From Kitasatospora cheerisanensis KCTC 2395 (GTDB lineage Bacteria; Actinomycetota; Actinomycetes; Streptomycetales; Streptomycetaceae), in the NCBI RefSeq assembly GCF_000696185.1, contig NZ_KK853997.1:1690841-1754840 (forward strand): 64,000 bases of DNA, read 5' to 3'. This document shows positions 50,148 to 58,782 of the stretch, one piece after another (position 1 is the stretch's first letter; every line of letters begins with the position of its first letter). A program made the translations under genes and the position numbers. Below the pieces are notes generated by a model, which saw nothing but the letters and a program-made list of their open reading frames with translations, made no database searches and was not told where the DNA came from.

Positions 50148-51344
50148 TCACTCCTCCCACTGGTGCGGTACGAAGACGGGCGCGGCGAGTACGACCGCGC
50201 GCGGCGGGGTGTCCAGCATCGGGCCGAACACGTCGAACTGGCCGGCGGAGTGCCAGCTCATCAGGGTGCCGCCGTCGGTCTTGCCGATGGAGTAGACCCC
50301 GGCCCACAGGGTGTAGCGGCCGCGGGGCAGCGGCAGGCGGGGGATGACGCAGGCCACCCGGTGGTCGCCGCCGGTCATCCGGATCTCGTGGCTGATCTGG
50401 AAGATCGGGCTGGAGGTGCCTTCGCTGACGCCGAGGTGGAGGGTGGCGTCGCCGCGGTAGTCGCCGCCGAGGGTGAGTTCGACGGTGACGGGTTCGTCGG
50501 TGTGCAGGGTCTCCTCGCCGGTCTCGCCGCGCACCTCGTACGTGAGCAGCGACAGCGGTTCGCCGACCCGGGCGGTGGCCTCGGACTGGGCTTCGATGGA
50601 GTCGCGGTAGCCGGCCAGGGCGTCCTTGATGCCGGCGTCGACCCGGACGGTGCCCTGTTCTAGCCAGACGCCGCGCCGGCAGATGGACTGGACGGCGGGC
50701 AGGTCGTGCGAGACGAAGACGATGGTGGTGCCCTGTTCGGCGACTTCGCGCATCCGGTCGAGGCAGCGCTGCTGGAAGACGGCGTCGCCGACGGCGAGGA
50801 CTTCGTCGACCAGCAGGACGTGCGGCTCCAGGTAGGCGGCGACGGCGAAGCCGAGGCGCATCTGCATGCCGGAGGAGTAGAACTTGACCTGCCGGTCGAT
50901 GGCGCCGCCGAGCCGGGCGAACTCGACGATGTCGTCGAAGCGTCCGGCGACCTCGCGGCGCTTGAGGCCGAGCAGCGCGCCGAACAGGTAGATGTTCTCG
51001 CGGCCCGTCAGGTCGGGGTGGATGCCGGCCCGGATCTCGATCAGGGCGCCGATCCGGCCGCGCACGTCGATGATGCCGGCGTACGGGTACATGACCCGGG
51101 TGAGCATCTTCAACAGGGTTGACTTTCCTGACCCGTTGGAGCCGATCAGGCCGACGGACTCGCCCGGTTCGATGTGCAGGTTGATGTCGCGCAGGGCCCA
51201 GCGCCAGTCCTCGCCGCGGTCGCCGCGCAGCCGGCGGGCGGCCTGTTCGACGCGGTCGCGCAGCAGCATCCGCTGCTGGTCGGCGCGGAAGCGCTTCCAG
51301 ACCTGCTCGGTGCGGATGGTGCCCAGCGGGTAGTCACGCGACAT
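50148..51344 (-). CDS. Wzt/TagH-like ABC ATPase of a polysaccharide exporter
   Basis: 398 aa. The NBD has Walker A GSNGSGKST near residue 68, signature YSSGMQMRLGFA near 155, Walker B LLVDEVLAVGD near 175 and FVSHD. A C-terminal beta-sandwich (residues ~250-398, AVTVELTLGGDYRGDATLHL-like and GRYTLWAGVYSIG) matches the Wzt carbohydrate-binding domain that recognises the finished glycan. It overlaps the Wzm-like gene at its start (11 bp) and the glycosyltransferase at its end. It energises export of lipid-linked glycan or teichoic acid. Confidence 0.93.
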   Translation of the reverse strand: MSRDYPLGTIRTEQVWKRFRADQQRMLLRDRVEQAARRLRGDRGEDWRWALRDINLHIEPGESVGLIGSNGSGKSTLLKMLTRVMYPYAGIIDVRGRIGALIEIRAGIHPDLTGRENIYLFGALLGLKRREVAGRFDDIVEFARLGGAIDRQVKFYSSGMQMRLGFAVAAYLEPHVLLVDEVLAVGDAVFQQRCLDRMREVAEQGTTIVFVSHDLPAVQSICRRGVWLEQGTVRVDAGIKDALAGYRDSIEAQSEATARVGEPLSLLTYEVRGETGEETLHTDEPVTVELTLGGDYRGDATLHLGVSEGTSSPIFQISHEIRMTGGDHRVACVIPRLPLPRGRYTLWAGVYSIGKTDGGTLMSWHSAGQFDVFGPMLDTPPRAVVLAAPVFVPHQWEE

Positions 51345-52233
51345 CGGCGATCCCCGTTTCCAGCTTCTTGAAGAACAGGTAGCCGCCGACCAGGAAGACC
51401 AGCGAGCTGGCGGCCGCGATCAGGGTCATCCGCCCGTCGGGCGCCTCGCCGTACAGCAGTGCCTTGCGGTAGCCCTCGATGACCGCGCCGAGCGGGTTGA
51501 GGCCGACGTAGATCTCCTGCAGCCGGTGCGGGATCTTGGCCAGCGGGTAGGCGACGGGGGTGGCGAACACTCCCATCTGGGTGATGATCGGCAGCAGGTG
51601 GCGGACGTCGCGCAGGTAGACCACGGCGACCGAGAGGATCAGGGCGATGCCGTAGGTGAAGGCGAACTGGATCAGCAGCAGCGGCACCGCCCAGAGGAAG
51701 GTGGCGGCGGGCGCGGTCCAGAACACCAGGAACATCAGGCCGAGGACGCCGATGCCGATCGCCATGTCGACGGTGGCGACCAGCATGGTGGCCAGCGGGA
51801 AGACCTCGCGCGGGCAGTACACCTTGTTCAGCAGGCTGAGGTTGTTGGCGAGGCTGAGCGCACCCTGGTTCATGGTGTTGCTGAAGAACTGCCAGACGAT
51901 CAGGCCGACGTAGGCGAACAGCGTGTACGGGGCGGCGCCGGTCTCGATCTTGACGGCGCGGTGGAAGACCAGGGTGAAGATGGCGCACAGCGCCAGCGGG
52001 GTGAGCACCGCCCAGGCGAAGCCGAGGACGGCCTGCTTGTACCGGGCGCGCAGGTCGCGCTCGGCCAGGGCGCGCACCAACTCCCGTGCGGCCCACAGCT
52101 CGTGGGCGACCTGGAGGGGGCGCAGCCGGCGTTTGAAGACCAGTTCGGGCGGTGGCCCGGCCGGGATCGCGACGCCCGGAGGGGCCGGCCGGCCCCCGCG
52201 TTCGTCGATGACCTGTGCGCGCTGTCCCCCCAC
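51334..52233 (-). CDS. Wzm/TagG-like ABC-2 permease of a polysaccharide exporter
   Basis: 299 aa. A ~45-residue cytosolic start (ELVFKRRLRPLQVAHELWAA) is followed by RDLRARYKQAVLGFAWAVLT, the entry motif of O-antigen and teichoic-acid permeases, and six membrane helices. It pairs with the Wzt-like ATPase. GTG 52233 begins the frame. The 268-bp region upstream (52234-52501) holds no gene; ACACAGAGTGT at 52340-52350 is a small palindrome. Confidence 0.93.
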   Translation of the reverse strand: MGGQRAQVIDERGGRPAPPGVAIPAGPPPELVFKRRLRPLQVAHELWAARELVRALAERDLRARYKQAVLGFAWAVLTPLALCAIFTLVFHRAVKIETGAAPYTLFAYVGLIVWQFFSNTMNQGALSLANNLSLLNKVYCPREVFPLATMLVATVDMAIGIGVLGLMFLVFWTAPAATFLWAVPLLLIQFAFTYGIALILSVAVVYLRDVRHLLPIITQMGVFATPVAYPLAKIPHRLQEIYVGLNPLGAVIEGYRKALLYGEAPDGRMTLIAAASSLVFLVGGYLFFKKLETGIADVA

Positions 52234-52501
52234 GGACTCCCGCCCTCTCCGGGCGCGGTGCGGCCGCGTCCGGTGCCTGTGTCGACTGTGTCGGAGCCGG
52301 GCGGCCGGTGCTGTCCGGCGGCCCGGGCGACCACCATGACACAGAGTGTGGGGGCGGCGGGCGGGTTCCGTGAAGATTGCGCCAGCTCAGGCCGGTTGTC
52401 GACGGTTGCGGTCCGAACTTCCCAGCGGGGAAGAGCCGTTCGGTGCCGCACTGGTCTGAGTGCCGCCGCTGTCGATGCGGTGCGCGGCGAATGCGCGGCG
52501 G

Positions 52502-53298
52502 TCAGCCGGCGGGGTTCGCGGCCCGTTCGGTGACCATCCGGTCGAGGGCGCCGGGCATCTGCTCGACGCCGCCGGCCCGGGTGGGCGAGGTGCGGCCGGT
52601 GCCGTCCACGATCACGGTCGGCAGTTCGGTGACCCGGTTGTCGGCGAACAGCTTGGGTGCCTGGTCCACGGCCCGGTCGACCTCGGCGGAGTGGTAGGCG
52701 GCGCGGAACGCGGCGGCGTCCAGGCCCTGCGCGGCGGCCCAGTCGGCGGCGCCCTGTTCGGTGGTCAGGTCGAGGTGGTCCTCGCGGACGGCGTGGAACA
52801 CGGCGGCCTGCCGGCGGTCGACCTCACCGAGCCGGTCGAGCGTGTAGAACAGCCGGGCGTGGGCGCGCTGTTCGGCCTCGCCGGGGCTGCCGGGCCACAC
52901 GGCGGGGACGCGGCGCAGCGTCACCTCGCCCTGGTGCTGGGCGGCCCACCGGGTGAGCGGGGCCTCCAGCAGCGCGGAGTGCGAGCAGTTGTACCAGAAG
53001 AACTCGACGGCCTCGTGCATGCGGGTGGCCTGCGGCCCGTCGGCCGGCCGGTGCGGTGCGGCGGGCGGGTTCTGGGCGCCGGGCAGGTGCTGGGCGGCCG
53101 TTCCGGGCGCCGGCTTGGCGGTCAGGTACTGACCGGGTGCCGGCTTGGCGGCCAGGTACTGACCGGGCGTCAGCAGCGGGCTCCCGGCGAGGCCGTGCGG
53201 CGCGGTCGGCAGCACGGCGCGGCGGTGGCGGCGGCCGGGGCGGTGAGCAGGCCTCCGGCGACGGCGAGCAGGACGGTGGTTCGGAGCAGCGGCTTCAC
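52502..53298 (-). pseudogene. Secreted DsbA-like thioredoxin-fold protein with CSHS site (one frameshift)
   Basis: Two frames join near 53213 to give about 265 aa. The signal peptide KPLLRTTVLLAVAGGLLTAP lies in one frame; the mature protein lies in the next. A linker contains a duplicated PGQYL(A/T)AKPA (53111-53170). The thioredoxin-fold part has VEFFWYNCSHSALLEAPL, where DsbA has CPHC, so the resolving Cys is Ser. The cis-Pro loop TELPTVIVDGTG is present. It might act as a monothiol isomerase or chaperone. The frame break needs one G in a GCGCCG run. GTG 53298. Confidence 0.78.
53111..53170 (-). repeat. 30-bp in-frame tandem duplication in the DsbA-like gene
   Basis: Two 30-bp units (53111-53140 and 53141-53170) beginning CGGCTTGGCGG encode two copies of a 10-residue linker with PGQYL. 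Confidence 0.88.
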
Positions 53299-53516
53299 GG
53301 GGGCAGCGTCGCAGCACGGGCGGCCGGCGGGCCAGGCGATCGGGCTCCAGGCGGCGGAATTCGCCGGATCGGAGCAGTGCCATTCGAACGGGCGTCGGAG
53401 TGCGGCGGGTGCCCGCTGTCGGACGGCCGGCGGCACGGGCCTGGTGGGGCGTCAGGACGGCCGGTGGCTTCCGGTGGGCGGGCGCGCGCCCCCGCACGCC
53501 CGCCCACCGGGTGGGG

Positions 53517-54221
53517 TCACTTGCCGAGGTTGCGGAGCTGGGCCTTGGCGTCGGCCTCGGAGGCCTGCGGGACGCCGATCTGGACCTGGGCGGAGCCCTC
53601 CTCCTTCATCGGGCAGTACCGGGCGTCCTTGACCGGCATGGGGAGGGTGAGGATGCCCTCGTTGCGGACCAGCACCAGCAGCGAGCCGGTGGTGCAGGAG
53701 GCGTTCGGGGCGACCGGCGGCGAGGAGAGCCAGGTGACGGCCTGGTAGACCGGCACGTTGGGGTGCAGCACGGTGCCGTTGGCCTTGTCGGTGGCGAAGC
53801 TGCCGGTGCCGAGGACGCTGCTGGTGATCTTCTCGAACTGCGCGGTGTGGTCGGTCTTCAGCTCGGGCTTGCCGTAGACGACGCAGTCCTTGGCGGTGGT
53901 GTTGGTGAGCTTGATGACGCCGGTGATCCGCGGGTCGGCGCTCTTGTCGACGGTGAGCTCGGCCTTGACGTCGCTCTCCTTCTCGGAGCCGCCGCAGGCC
54001 GGGGTGTCGGCGGCGGGCTTGCTGCCGGCGGCGCCGCCGGGCGCGGCGGAGGAGCCTCCGGTGGCGCCGGCGGAGGCGGCGCCCGACGGGGCGGCGGCGG
54101 GCTTGCTCGCGGCGGAACTGGCGGCGGGCGCGGCGGAGTCGGAGCTGTCGGGGTCACAGGCCGTCAGGGCGAGGACGGAGCAGGCCAGGGCGGCGAGGAC
54201 GGCGGGCTTGCGGAAGTTCAT
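53517..54221 (-). CDS. DUF4232 lipoprotein
   Basis: 234 aa. The lipobox is SVLALTAC, then a long Ser/Ala/Gly-rich linker (about residues 25-70) typical of wall-spanning lipoproteins, then a DUF4232 domain (TPACGGSEKESDVKAELTVD, NTTAKDCVVYGKPELKTDH, and PNASCTTGSLLVLVRNEG) with paired cysteines. The domain is an immunoglobulin-like beta sandwich of unknown function on the outer surface. GGAG precedes ATG 54221. Confidence 0.92.
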   Translation of the reverse strand: MNFRKPAVLAALACSVLALTACDPDSSDSAAPAASSAASKPAAAPSGAASAGATGGSSAAPGGAAGSKPAADTPACGGSEKESDVKAELTVDKSADPRITGVIKLTNTTAKDCVVYGKPELKTDHTAQFEKITSSVLGTGSFATDKANGTVLHPNVPVYQAVTWLSSPPVAPNASCTTGSLLVLVRNEGILTLPMPVKDARYCPMKEEGSAQVQIGVPQASEADAKAQLRNLGK

Positions 54222-54364
54222 CGGATGCTCCTGGGGGCGGGTTCTGCGGCCCGCCGAGCGGCGGGCATGCGTCACCACGCGTCCGGTTGTCGGACGGTTC
54301 CTCGGGTTTCCGTCCGGTACGGCGCTGTTACACGGCGGAAGGTCCCCGCGGGAGCGAACTCCGT

Positions 54365-54889
54365 TCAGTGCACGGTCGGTTCGGGTGCAGATGGATTGGC
54401 GGCTGTGACAGTCTTCACCTCGACCCGGTTCAGTTCGACGCCCCAGCCTGCCGCGGCGGGCCCGATCTCGCGCAGCAGGGCGAGCCTCAGTTCCTCGCGG
54501 GCGGTGGCGAGTTCCTCGAAGGTGCGCTGCTCGGCCCCGGTCCGGAGCACCACCAGGCCGAGGTGACTGATCGCCAGTCCGTGGTTCTGCACGTTGACGG
54601 TGGCGGCGACCGGGTCGGCGACGTGGAAGGTCAGGGCGGCCTCGATCCGCACCCGGCGGCCGTCCTTGGTCCGGCCCAGGTGCGGCAGCGCGACGGTGGT
54701 CTCGGCGAGCGAGACGCGCTGCAACCGGTCGGCGAACGGCAGCAGCAGGGCGGTTCCGGGCCGCAGCGTGCGGTCGCGGACCTTGCCGAGCCGGAACACC
54801 ACGCCGCGTTCCTCGGCCCCGACCCGTTTCACACTCGCCCGCGCCAGCAGCAGTACCACCAGCACCGCCACGATCAGCCCCGCAGCCAT
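54365..54889 (-). CDS. SPFH/band 7 membrane protein (short)
   Basis: 174 aa. It has an N-terminal helix (AAGLIVAVLVVLLLAR) and the SPFH core: VGAEERGVVFRLGKVRDRTL, GTALLLPFADRLQRVSLAET, TKDGRRVRIEAALTFHVADP. The usual C-terminal coiled coil is reduced to TFEELATAREELRLALLREI. Stomatin relatives organise membrane microdomains and modulate proteases. ATG 54889 with upstream GGGAGG. Confidence 0.88.
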   Translation of the reverse strand: MAAGLIVAVLVVLLLARASVKRVGAEERGVVFRLGKVRDRTLRPGTALLLPFADRLQRVSLAETTVALPHLGRTKDGRRVRIEAALTFHVADPVAATVNVQNHGLAISHLGLVVLRTGAEQRTFEELATAREELRLALLREIGPAAAGWGVELNRVEVKTVTAANPSAPEPTVH

Positions 54890-54944
54890 CGGGTCCTCCC
54901 CTGTCCTCGGCCTGGGGACAGTATGGGCGGCCGTACGTCAATCG

Positions 54945-56018
54945 TCAGCGGTGCCGGACGACTTGGCGCAGCAGCTGCTGCCAGCGGGTGGTGACGGCGT
55001 CGAGCTCGAAGTGGGCGAGGGCGTGCGTGCGGGCGGCCTCCCCGAAGCGGGCCCGGTCGGCGGCGAGCAGGGCGCGCAGGGCCTCGGCGGTCGCGGACGG
55101 GTCGCCGGGGGCCGTGAGCAGTCCGGTCTCGCCGTGCCGGACGACGTCGGAGACCCAGCCGACCTCGGTGGCGACGGCGGGCAGCGCGGCGAGAGCGGCC
55201 TCGATCAGGACGCCGGGCACGCCCTCGGAGTCGCTGGTGAGCAGCAGCAGATCGGCGGCCCGGTACAGCGGCGCGGGATCGGCGAGCGCACCGAGCAGGT
55301 GGGTGCGGGGCCCGGCGGCCTCCGCCACCTCCTGCCGCAGCGGGCCTTCGCCGGCGAGAGCGAGGCGGACGTCCCCGGGCAGCAGGGCATGGGCCTGGAG
55401 CGCCACGTCGGGACGCTTCTCCGGGCTGAGCGCGCCGATCCAGGCGATCAGCGGTCCGTCGGCGGGCAGCCCGAGAGCCGCCCGGGCGGCGGCCTTCGCG
55501 GCCCGGTCCCCGGGCGGCGAAAACCGGTCCGCCGAGCGGGCGTTGGGCAGCACGTGCAGGCGCCGGGCGGGCAGCCGGAACCGGGTACGGAGCAGGTCGA
55601 CGGCGTGCGGGGAGATCGCGGCGACCGCGGCCGCCCGGTGCAGGAACGCCCCAACTCGTGCCCGCCGGAGCGGAGTTGCCGTCCAGTGGCGCGGATCGCC
55701 GATGTTCACGTAGACGAACGGGGTGCGGGCCCCGAACAGTCCGAGCGCACACGCCTGCAAGGTCGACGACCCGTGCGCCACCACCACCTCGGCCCCGGCG
55801 GCGGCCCGCCGCAGCGCCCGCAAGGTGGTCGGGTGGTGCCGCGACGGCCCCAACACCCGCACCCCGTCGCCCGTTCGGTCGTCCGGATGCGGATGCAGCG
55901 CGACCAGCTCGGACGCCTGGCCCCGCCGCACCAGTTCCCCATGCAGCTCCCGGGCCATCCGCTGCGCCCCCCGGGCCCGCGGATCCGTGATCACATGCAG
56001 TACCCGTGGCTCGGCCAT
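54945..56018 (-). CDS. GT4-family glycosyltransferase
   Basis: 357 aa, GT-B fold. It opens RVLHVITDPRARGAQRMARE, has ISPHAVDLLRTRFRLPARRL and the donor site LIAWIGALSPEKRPDVALQA, with EX7E as SEGVPGVLIEAALAALPAVA. It is 55 bp from the SPFH gene on the same strand. Its sugar and acceptor are unknown; it is likely part of the dispersed surface-glycan pathway. Confidence 0.92.
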   Translation of the reverse strand: MAEPRVLHVITDPRARGAQRMARELHGELVRRGQASELVALHPHPDDRTGDGVRVLGPSRHHPTTLRALRRAAAGAEVVVAHGSSTLQACALGLFGARTPFVYVNIGDPRHWTATPLRRARVGAFLHRAAAVAAISPHAVDLLRTRFRLPARRLHVLPNARSADRFSPPGDRAAKAAARAALGLPADGPLIAWIGALSPEKRPDVALQAHALLPGDVRLALAGEGPLRQEVAEAAGPRTHLLGALADPAPLYRAADLLLLTSDSEGVPGVLIEAALAALPAVATEVGWVSDVVRHGETGLLTAPGDPSATAEALRALLAADRARFGEAARTHALAHFELDAVTTRWQQLLRQVVRHR

Positions 56019-56502
56019 GGCCCGACCCTACCGAGAGGCGTCCCCCGTTGGGCTCCCTTCGCCCAACTGCGGCCCCAACGCCCGTTCGCCCCAGGGTCAC
56101 TGACCGGCCGGCCCGCCGACCGGGGAGCGGCCGGCGACCTCCGCCACCCCGCACGGAGTTTCCACCATGCCGGTGCTTGCCGTCCGCCGGGATGGCAGCA
56201 ACGACCCTCCGAGCAGCAGCCCCGGCTACCTCGCAACGCTGCGGCCGGGCGACCACCCAGGCGGAACGGGTTGGGAGTTCGGGCCTGGAGTGGGCCGCCG
56301 GTCCCCCGCCCGGCACCGGCGGCCCGGCGAGCGCGCCTCGCTGAGGCTGCGGCGAATCTGCCGCCGCCCCGACGTGGACGACAATGGTGGGAAGCGGCAC
56401 CGGCTCCGGCTCGAAGTCAGCTTCCGTGCCTCGGAGTTCGAACCGAAACCGGTGCCCACCGGGAAGCCCGCACCGATGCGCCCGAGGCCACCGCGCCTCG
56501 CC
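56019..56502. other. 484-bp gap holding a duplicated 3' fragment
   Basis: No intact gene. The right part (56358-56441) is a diverged copy of the end of the neighbouring hypothetical gene. The left part (56019-56357) shows nothing recognisable. Confidence 0.6.
56358..56441 (-). pseudogene. Duplicated C-terminal fragment of the 56503-56964 gene
   Basis: On the minus strand this reads FELRGTEADFEPEPVPLP then TIVVHVGAAAD, which aligns with [18 protein letters not shown] then [11 protein letters not shown] at the end of the intact gene. Upstream sequence no longer matches, so only about 28 codons were copied. Confidence 0.65.
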
Positions 56503-56964
56503 TCAGCCTGTCGCGGCCCCGACCTGGGCGCCCCAGACCGGGAAGGGCGGGATCTCCGGCTCGAAATCGGCCTCCTCGTCGCAGAGTTCGACCACGCCGG
56601 GGTTGGGGTCCGTCAGAAAGGGCTCGACGATCGGGCGGAGATCGTCCGTGGGGCGGTAGGTGCCACCGAAGGCCAGGCTTTCGGGGGGCACCGATCCGGT
56701 GGAGCAGCGGAGTTGGCCGGCGAGGTCGTCGTGCCAGACGTAGAACGTGGCGACCCCCGGGAAGCCGAGTTCGTCGCGGATGCGCACGCGCAGCGCCGCG
56801 GCCGTCCGTTCGAAGGCGGTTACGACGTCGGCGGTGGTGAGGGCCTGCCTGTCCTCGACCTCCGCGCTGAGCCACCAGGTGTTGGTCTCCCACTCGGCCG
56901 GCGGATCGGCGGGGTCCAGCAGCAGGGGCTCGTCGGCGAGTTCGGCGATGAAGGTGAGCAGCAC
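56503..56964 (-). CDS. Hypothetical acidic protein
   Basis: 153 aa, soluble, acidic, Trp- and Pro-rich ([40 protein letters not shown]). It ends [20 protein letters not shown] recognise no family. GTG 56964 begins the frame. It lies 14 bp after the NmrA-like gene on the same strand and is probably co-transcribed. Confidence 0.72.
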   Translation of the reverse strand: MLLTFIAELADEPLLLDPADPPAEWETNTWWLSAEVEDRQALTTADVVTAFERTAAALRVRIRDELGFPGVATFYVWHDDLAGQLRCSTGSVPPESLAFGGTYRPTDDLRPIVEPFLTDPNPGVVELCDEEADFEPEIPPFPVWGAQVGAATG

Positions 56965-56978
56965 CGGGCCATTGAACC

Positions 56979-57860
56979 TCAGGGCCGCCCGCCGTCCGCG
57001 AGCCGGCGCAGGGCGGGGAGGTTGGCGGCGAAGAATTCGTCGACGGTGCGGGCGGGACGGCCGAGCAGGTCGGGGACGGCGGTGGTGACTTCGGCGAGGG
57101 AGCCGGCGGCGGCCCCGCGGAGGAGGTCGGCGAGGTCGTTGGCGAAGGCGAGGGGTGCGCCCTGGCCGGCGAGGGCGGCGGCGAGGGCCTCGGGAGTGAG
57201 GACGGTGCGGTCGACGGGCCGGCCGAGTGCGAGGGCGAGGCGGTCGGCGAGCTGGGCGTCGGTGAGGGCTTCGGGGCCGGTGAGGACGAAGGTCTCGCCA
57301 GGCCGGGCGGGGCCGGTGAGCAGGGTGGCGGCGCAGGCGGCGATGTCGTGGCAGTCGATGTGCGAGATCGGGCCGTCGCCGTAGCGGCTGATCAGCCGGC
57401 CGTCGGGGGTGAAGGCGGCGGGTCCGAGCAGGTTCTGCAGGAAGCCGGACGGCTGGAGGACCGTCCAGGGCAGGCCGCTCGCGGCGAGGCGGCGGTCGAG
57501 CTCCCAGTGCGCGCCTTCGGAGAGGAGTCCGCCGGGGGCGGCGTGCCAGACCGAGATCTTGACGACCCGTTCGACCCCGGCGGCGGCGGCCGCGTCGATG
57601 GCGGCGCCGAGTTGGCGGACCATCGGCTGCTCGCCGTCGACGGCCTGCGCGCCGGGGCCGTTGAGGAACAGCCGGTCGACGCCCTCGAAGGCGGGGGCGA
57701 GCGAGGCGGGGTCGTCGAAGTCGCCGATCACGTAGTCGCAGCCCAGGTCACGGCCCTTGGCCCGGTCGCGCACCAGGGCGCGGAACTCGACCTCGGTGTG
57801 GGCGAGTTGGTCGATCAGGTGGCGTCCGATGGAGCCGGTGGCGCCGGTCACCAGAATCAT
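56979..57860 (-). CDS. NmrA-like NAD(P)-binding protein
   Basis: 293 aa. The dinucleotide loop is [18 protein letters not shown], with [20 protein letters not shown] after it; the catalytic YxxxK of short-chain dehydrogenases is missing, as in NmrA and quinone oxidoreductase QOR2-like proteins. [17 protein letters not shown] and [16 protein letters not shown] are family-like. It may sense redox state or reduce quinones. ATG 57860 with GGAAGGGA. It is divergent from the TetR gene, with paired operators between them. Confidence 0.92.
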   Translation of the reverse strand: MILVTGATGSIGRHLIDQLAHTEVEFRALVRDRAKGRDLGCDYVIGDFDDPASLAPAFEGVDRLFLNGPGAQAVDGEQPMVRQLGAAIDAAAAAGVERVVKISVWHAAPGGLLSEGAHWELDRRLAASGLPWTVLQPSGFLQNLLGPAAFTPDGRLISRYGDGPISHIDCHDIAACAATLLTGPARPGETFVLTGPEALTDAQLADRLALALGRPVDRTVLTPEALAAALAGQGAPLAFANDLADLLRGAAAGSLAEVTTAVPDLLGRPARTVDEFFAANLPALRRLADGGRP

Positions 57861-57894
57861 GGCATGTCCCTTCCCCCGGGCGCCCCGCTAAACT

Positions 57895-57937
57895 GAGGCG
57901 TCCTCGACTTCTGCTTAACCCGAGGATTCCTCGACTT
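57895..57937. promoter_or_regulatory. Two direct-repeated palindromic operators (NmrA-TetR gap)
   Basis: GAGGCGTCCTCGACTT (57895-57910) and GAGGATTCCTCGACTT (57922-57937) share GAGGNNTCCTCGACTT, each with an inner palindrome (GAGG/CCTC; CGAGGA/TCCTCG). Starts are 27 bp apart. Both lie close to the NmrA-like start at 57860 and 94 bp before the TetR gene. Confidence 0.75.
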
Positions 57938-57954
57938 AAGTCCGAACACAAGCC

Positions 57955-58015
57955 CGAGCTCCATCCCGAGCTCCAACCCGACCTCCAGCCCGAGCACAAG
58001 CCCGAGCTCAAGCAC
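57955..58015 (+). repeat. Degenerate 12-bp repeats before the TetR gene
   Basis: The blocks AAGCCCGAGCTCC, ATCCCGAGCTCC, AACCCGACCTCC, AGCCCGAGCAC and AAGCCCGAGCTC follow one another with ~12-bp period in the leader of the TetR gene. Confidence 0.75.
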
Positions 58016-58030
58016 CTCAAGGGAGTTGCC

Positions 58031-58618
58031 ATGTCCGACCCACAGCCGGCCCCCGCCCGGCGACGCCCGCGCGCGGACGCGCTGCGCAACCGCCAGCGGC
58101 TGCTGGCGGAGGCCGACGCGGTGTTCCGGGAGGAGGGGACGGGAGCCTCGCTGGAGGGTGTCGCCCGCCGGGCGGGGGTCGCGATCGGCACCCTGTACGG
58201 GCACTTCCCGACCCGGGCCGCGCTGATCGCCGCGCTGCTGGAGGAGCGCAACCAGGCGCTGTTCGCGTACGGCGCGGAGCTCGCCGAGGGCCCCGACCCG
58301 GCGGCGGCGCTGGCCGAGTGGGTCCGCGCGGTGGTCCGGCACGCCGCCGCCTACCAGGGGCTGGCCGACCAACTCTCGGCGGGAAACGACGAGTTGAACG
58401 AGTCCTGCGCCGAGATGACCGCGCTCGGCGACCGGTTCACCGAGCGGGCCCGGGCGGCGGGCGTGCTGCGCGGCGACACCACCGGCGCGGACCTGTTCAC
58501 GCTGATGAACGCCGCCGCGTGGAGCCGCGAGCACGACACCCCCGAACAGGCCGACCGGCTGCTCGACCTCGCACTGGCGGGCATGCTCACCACCACCCCG
58601 CCACCCGCCGCCGGCTGA
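58031..58618 (+). CDS. TetR-family transcriptional regulator
   Basis: 195 aa. The N-terminal HTH is ASLEGVARRAGVAIGTLYGH with FPTRAALIAALLEERNQ; the C-terminal ligand domain is helical (LFTLMNAAAWSREHDTPEQA). The ATG 58031 is preceded by AAGGGAG. The divergent NmrA-like gene and the repeated operators argue that it represses that gene and itself. Confidence 0.93.
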   Translation: MSDPQPAPARRRPRADALRNRQRLLAEADAVFREEGTGASLEGVARRAGVAIGTLYGHFPTRAALIAALLEERNQALFAYGAELAEGPDPAAALAEWVRAVVRHAAAYQGLADQLSAGNDELNESCAEMTALGDRFTERARAAGVLRGDTTGADLFTLMNAAAWSREHDTPEQADRLLDLALAGMLTTTPPPAAG

Positions 58619-58782
58619 CCCGCCGTCACCGCCCCACCTCCCCGCAGCTCCACCGCCGACCGACCGCAGCCGCCCCCGGGCGCCGACCGGCCGGGTTTCC
58701 TCCGGTTTCGCGGACGCGGGCCCGGTCCGGCTGGGATGCTGAGCGGCGGTCAGGGGGTGGCCTGGGCAAGGGGGTTGCTGCG

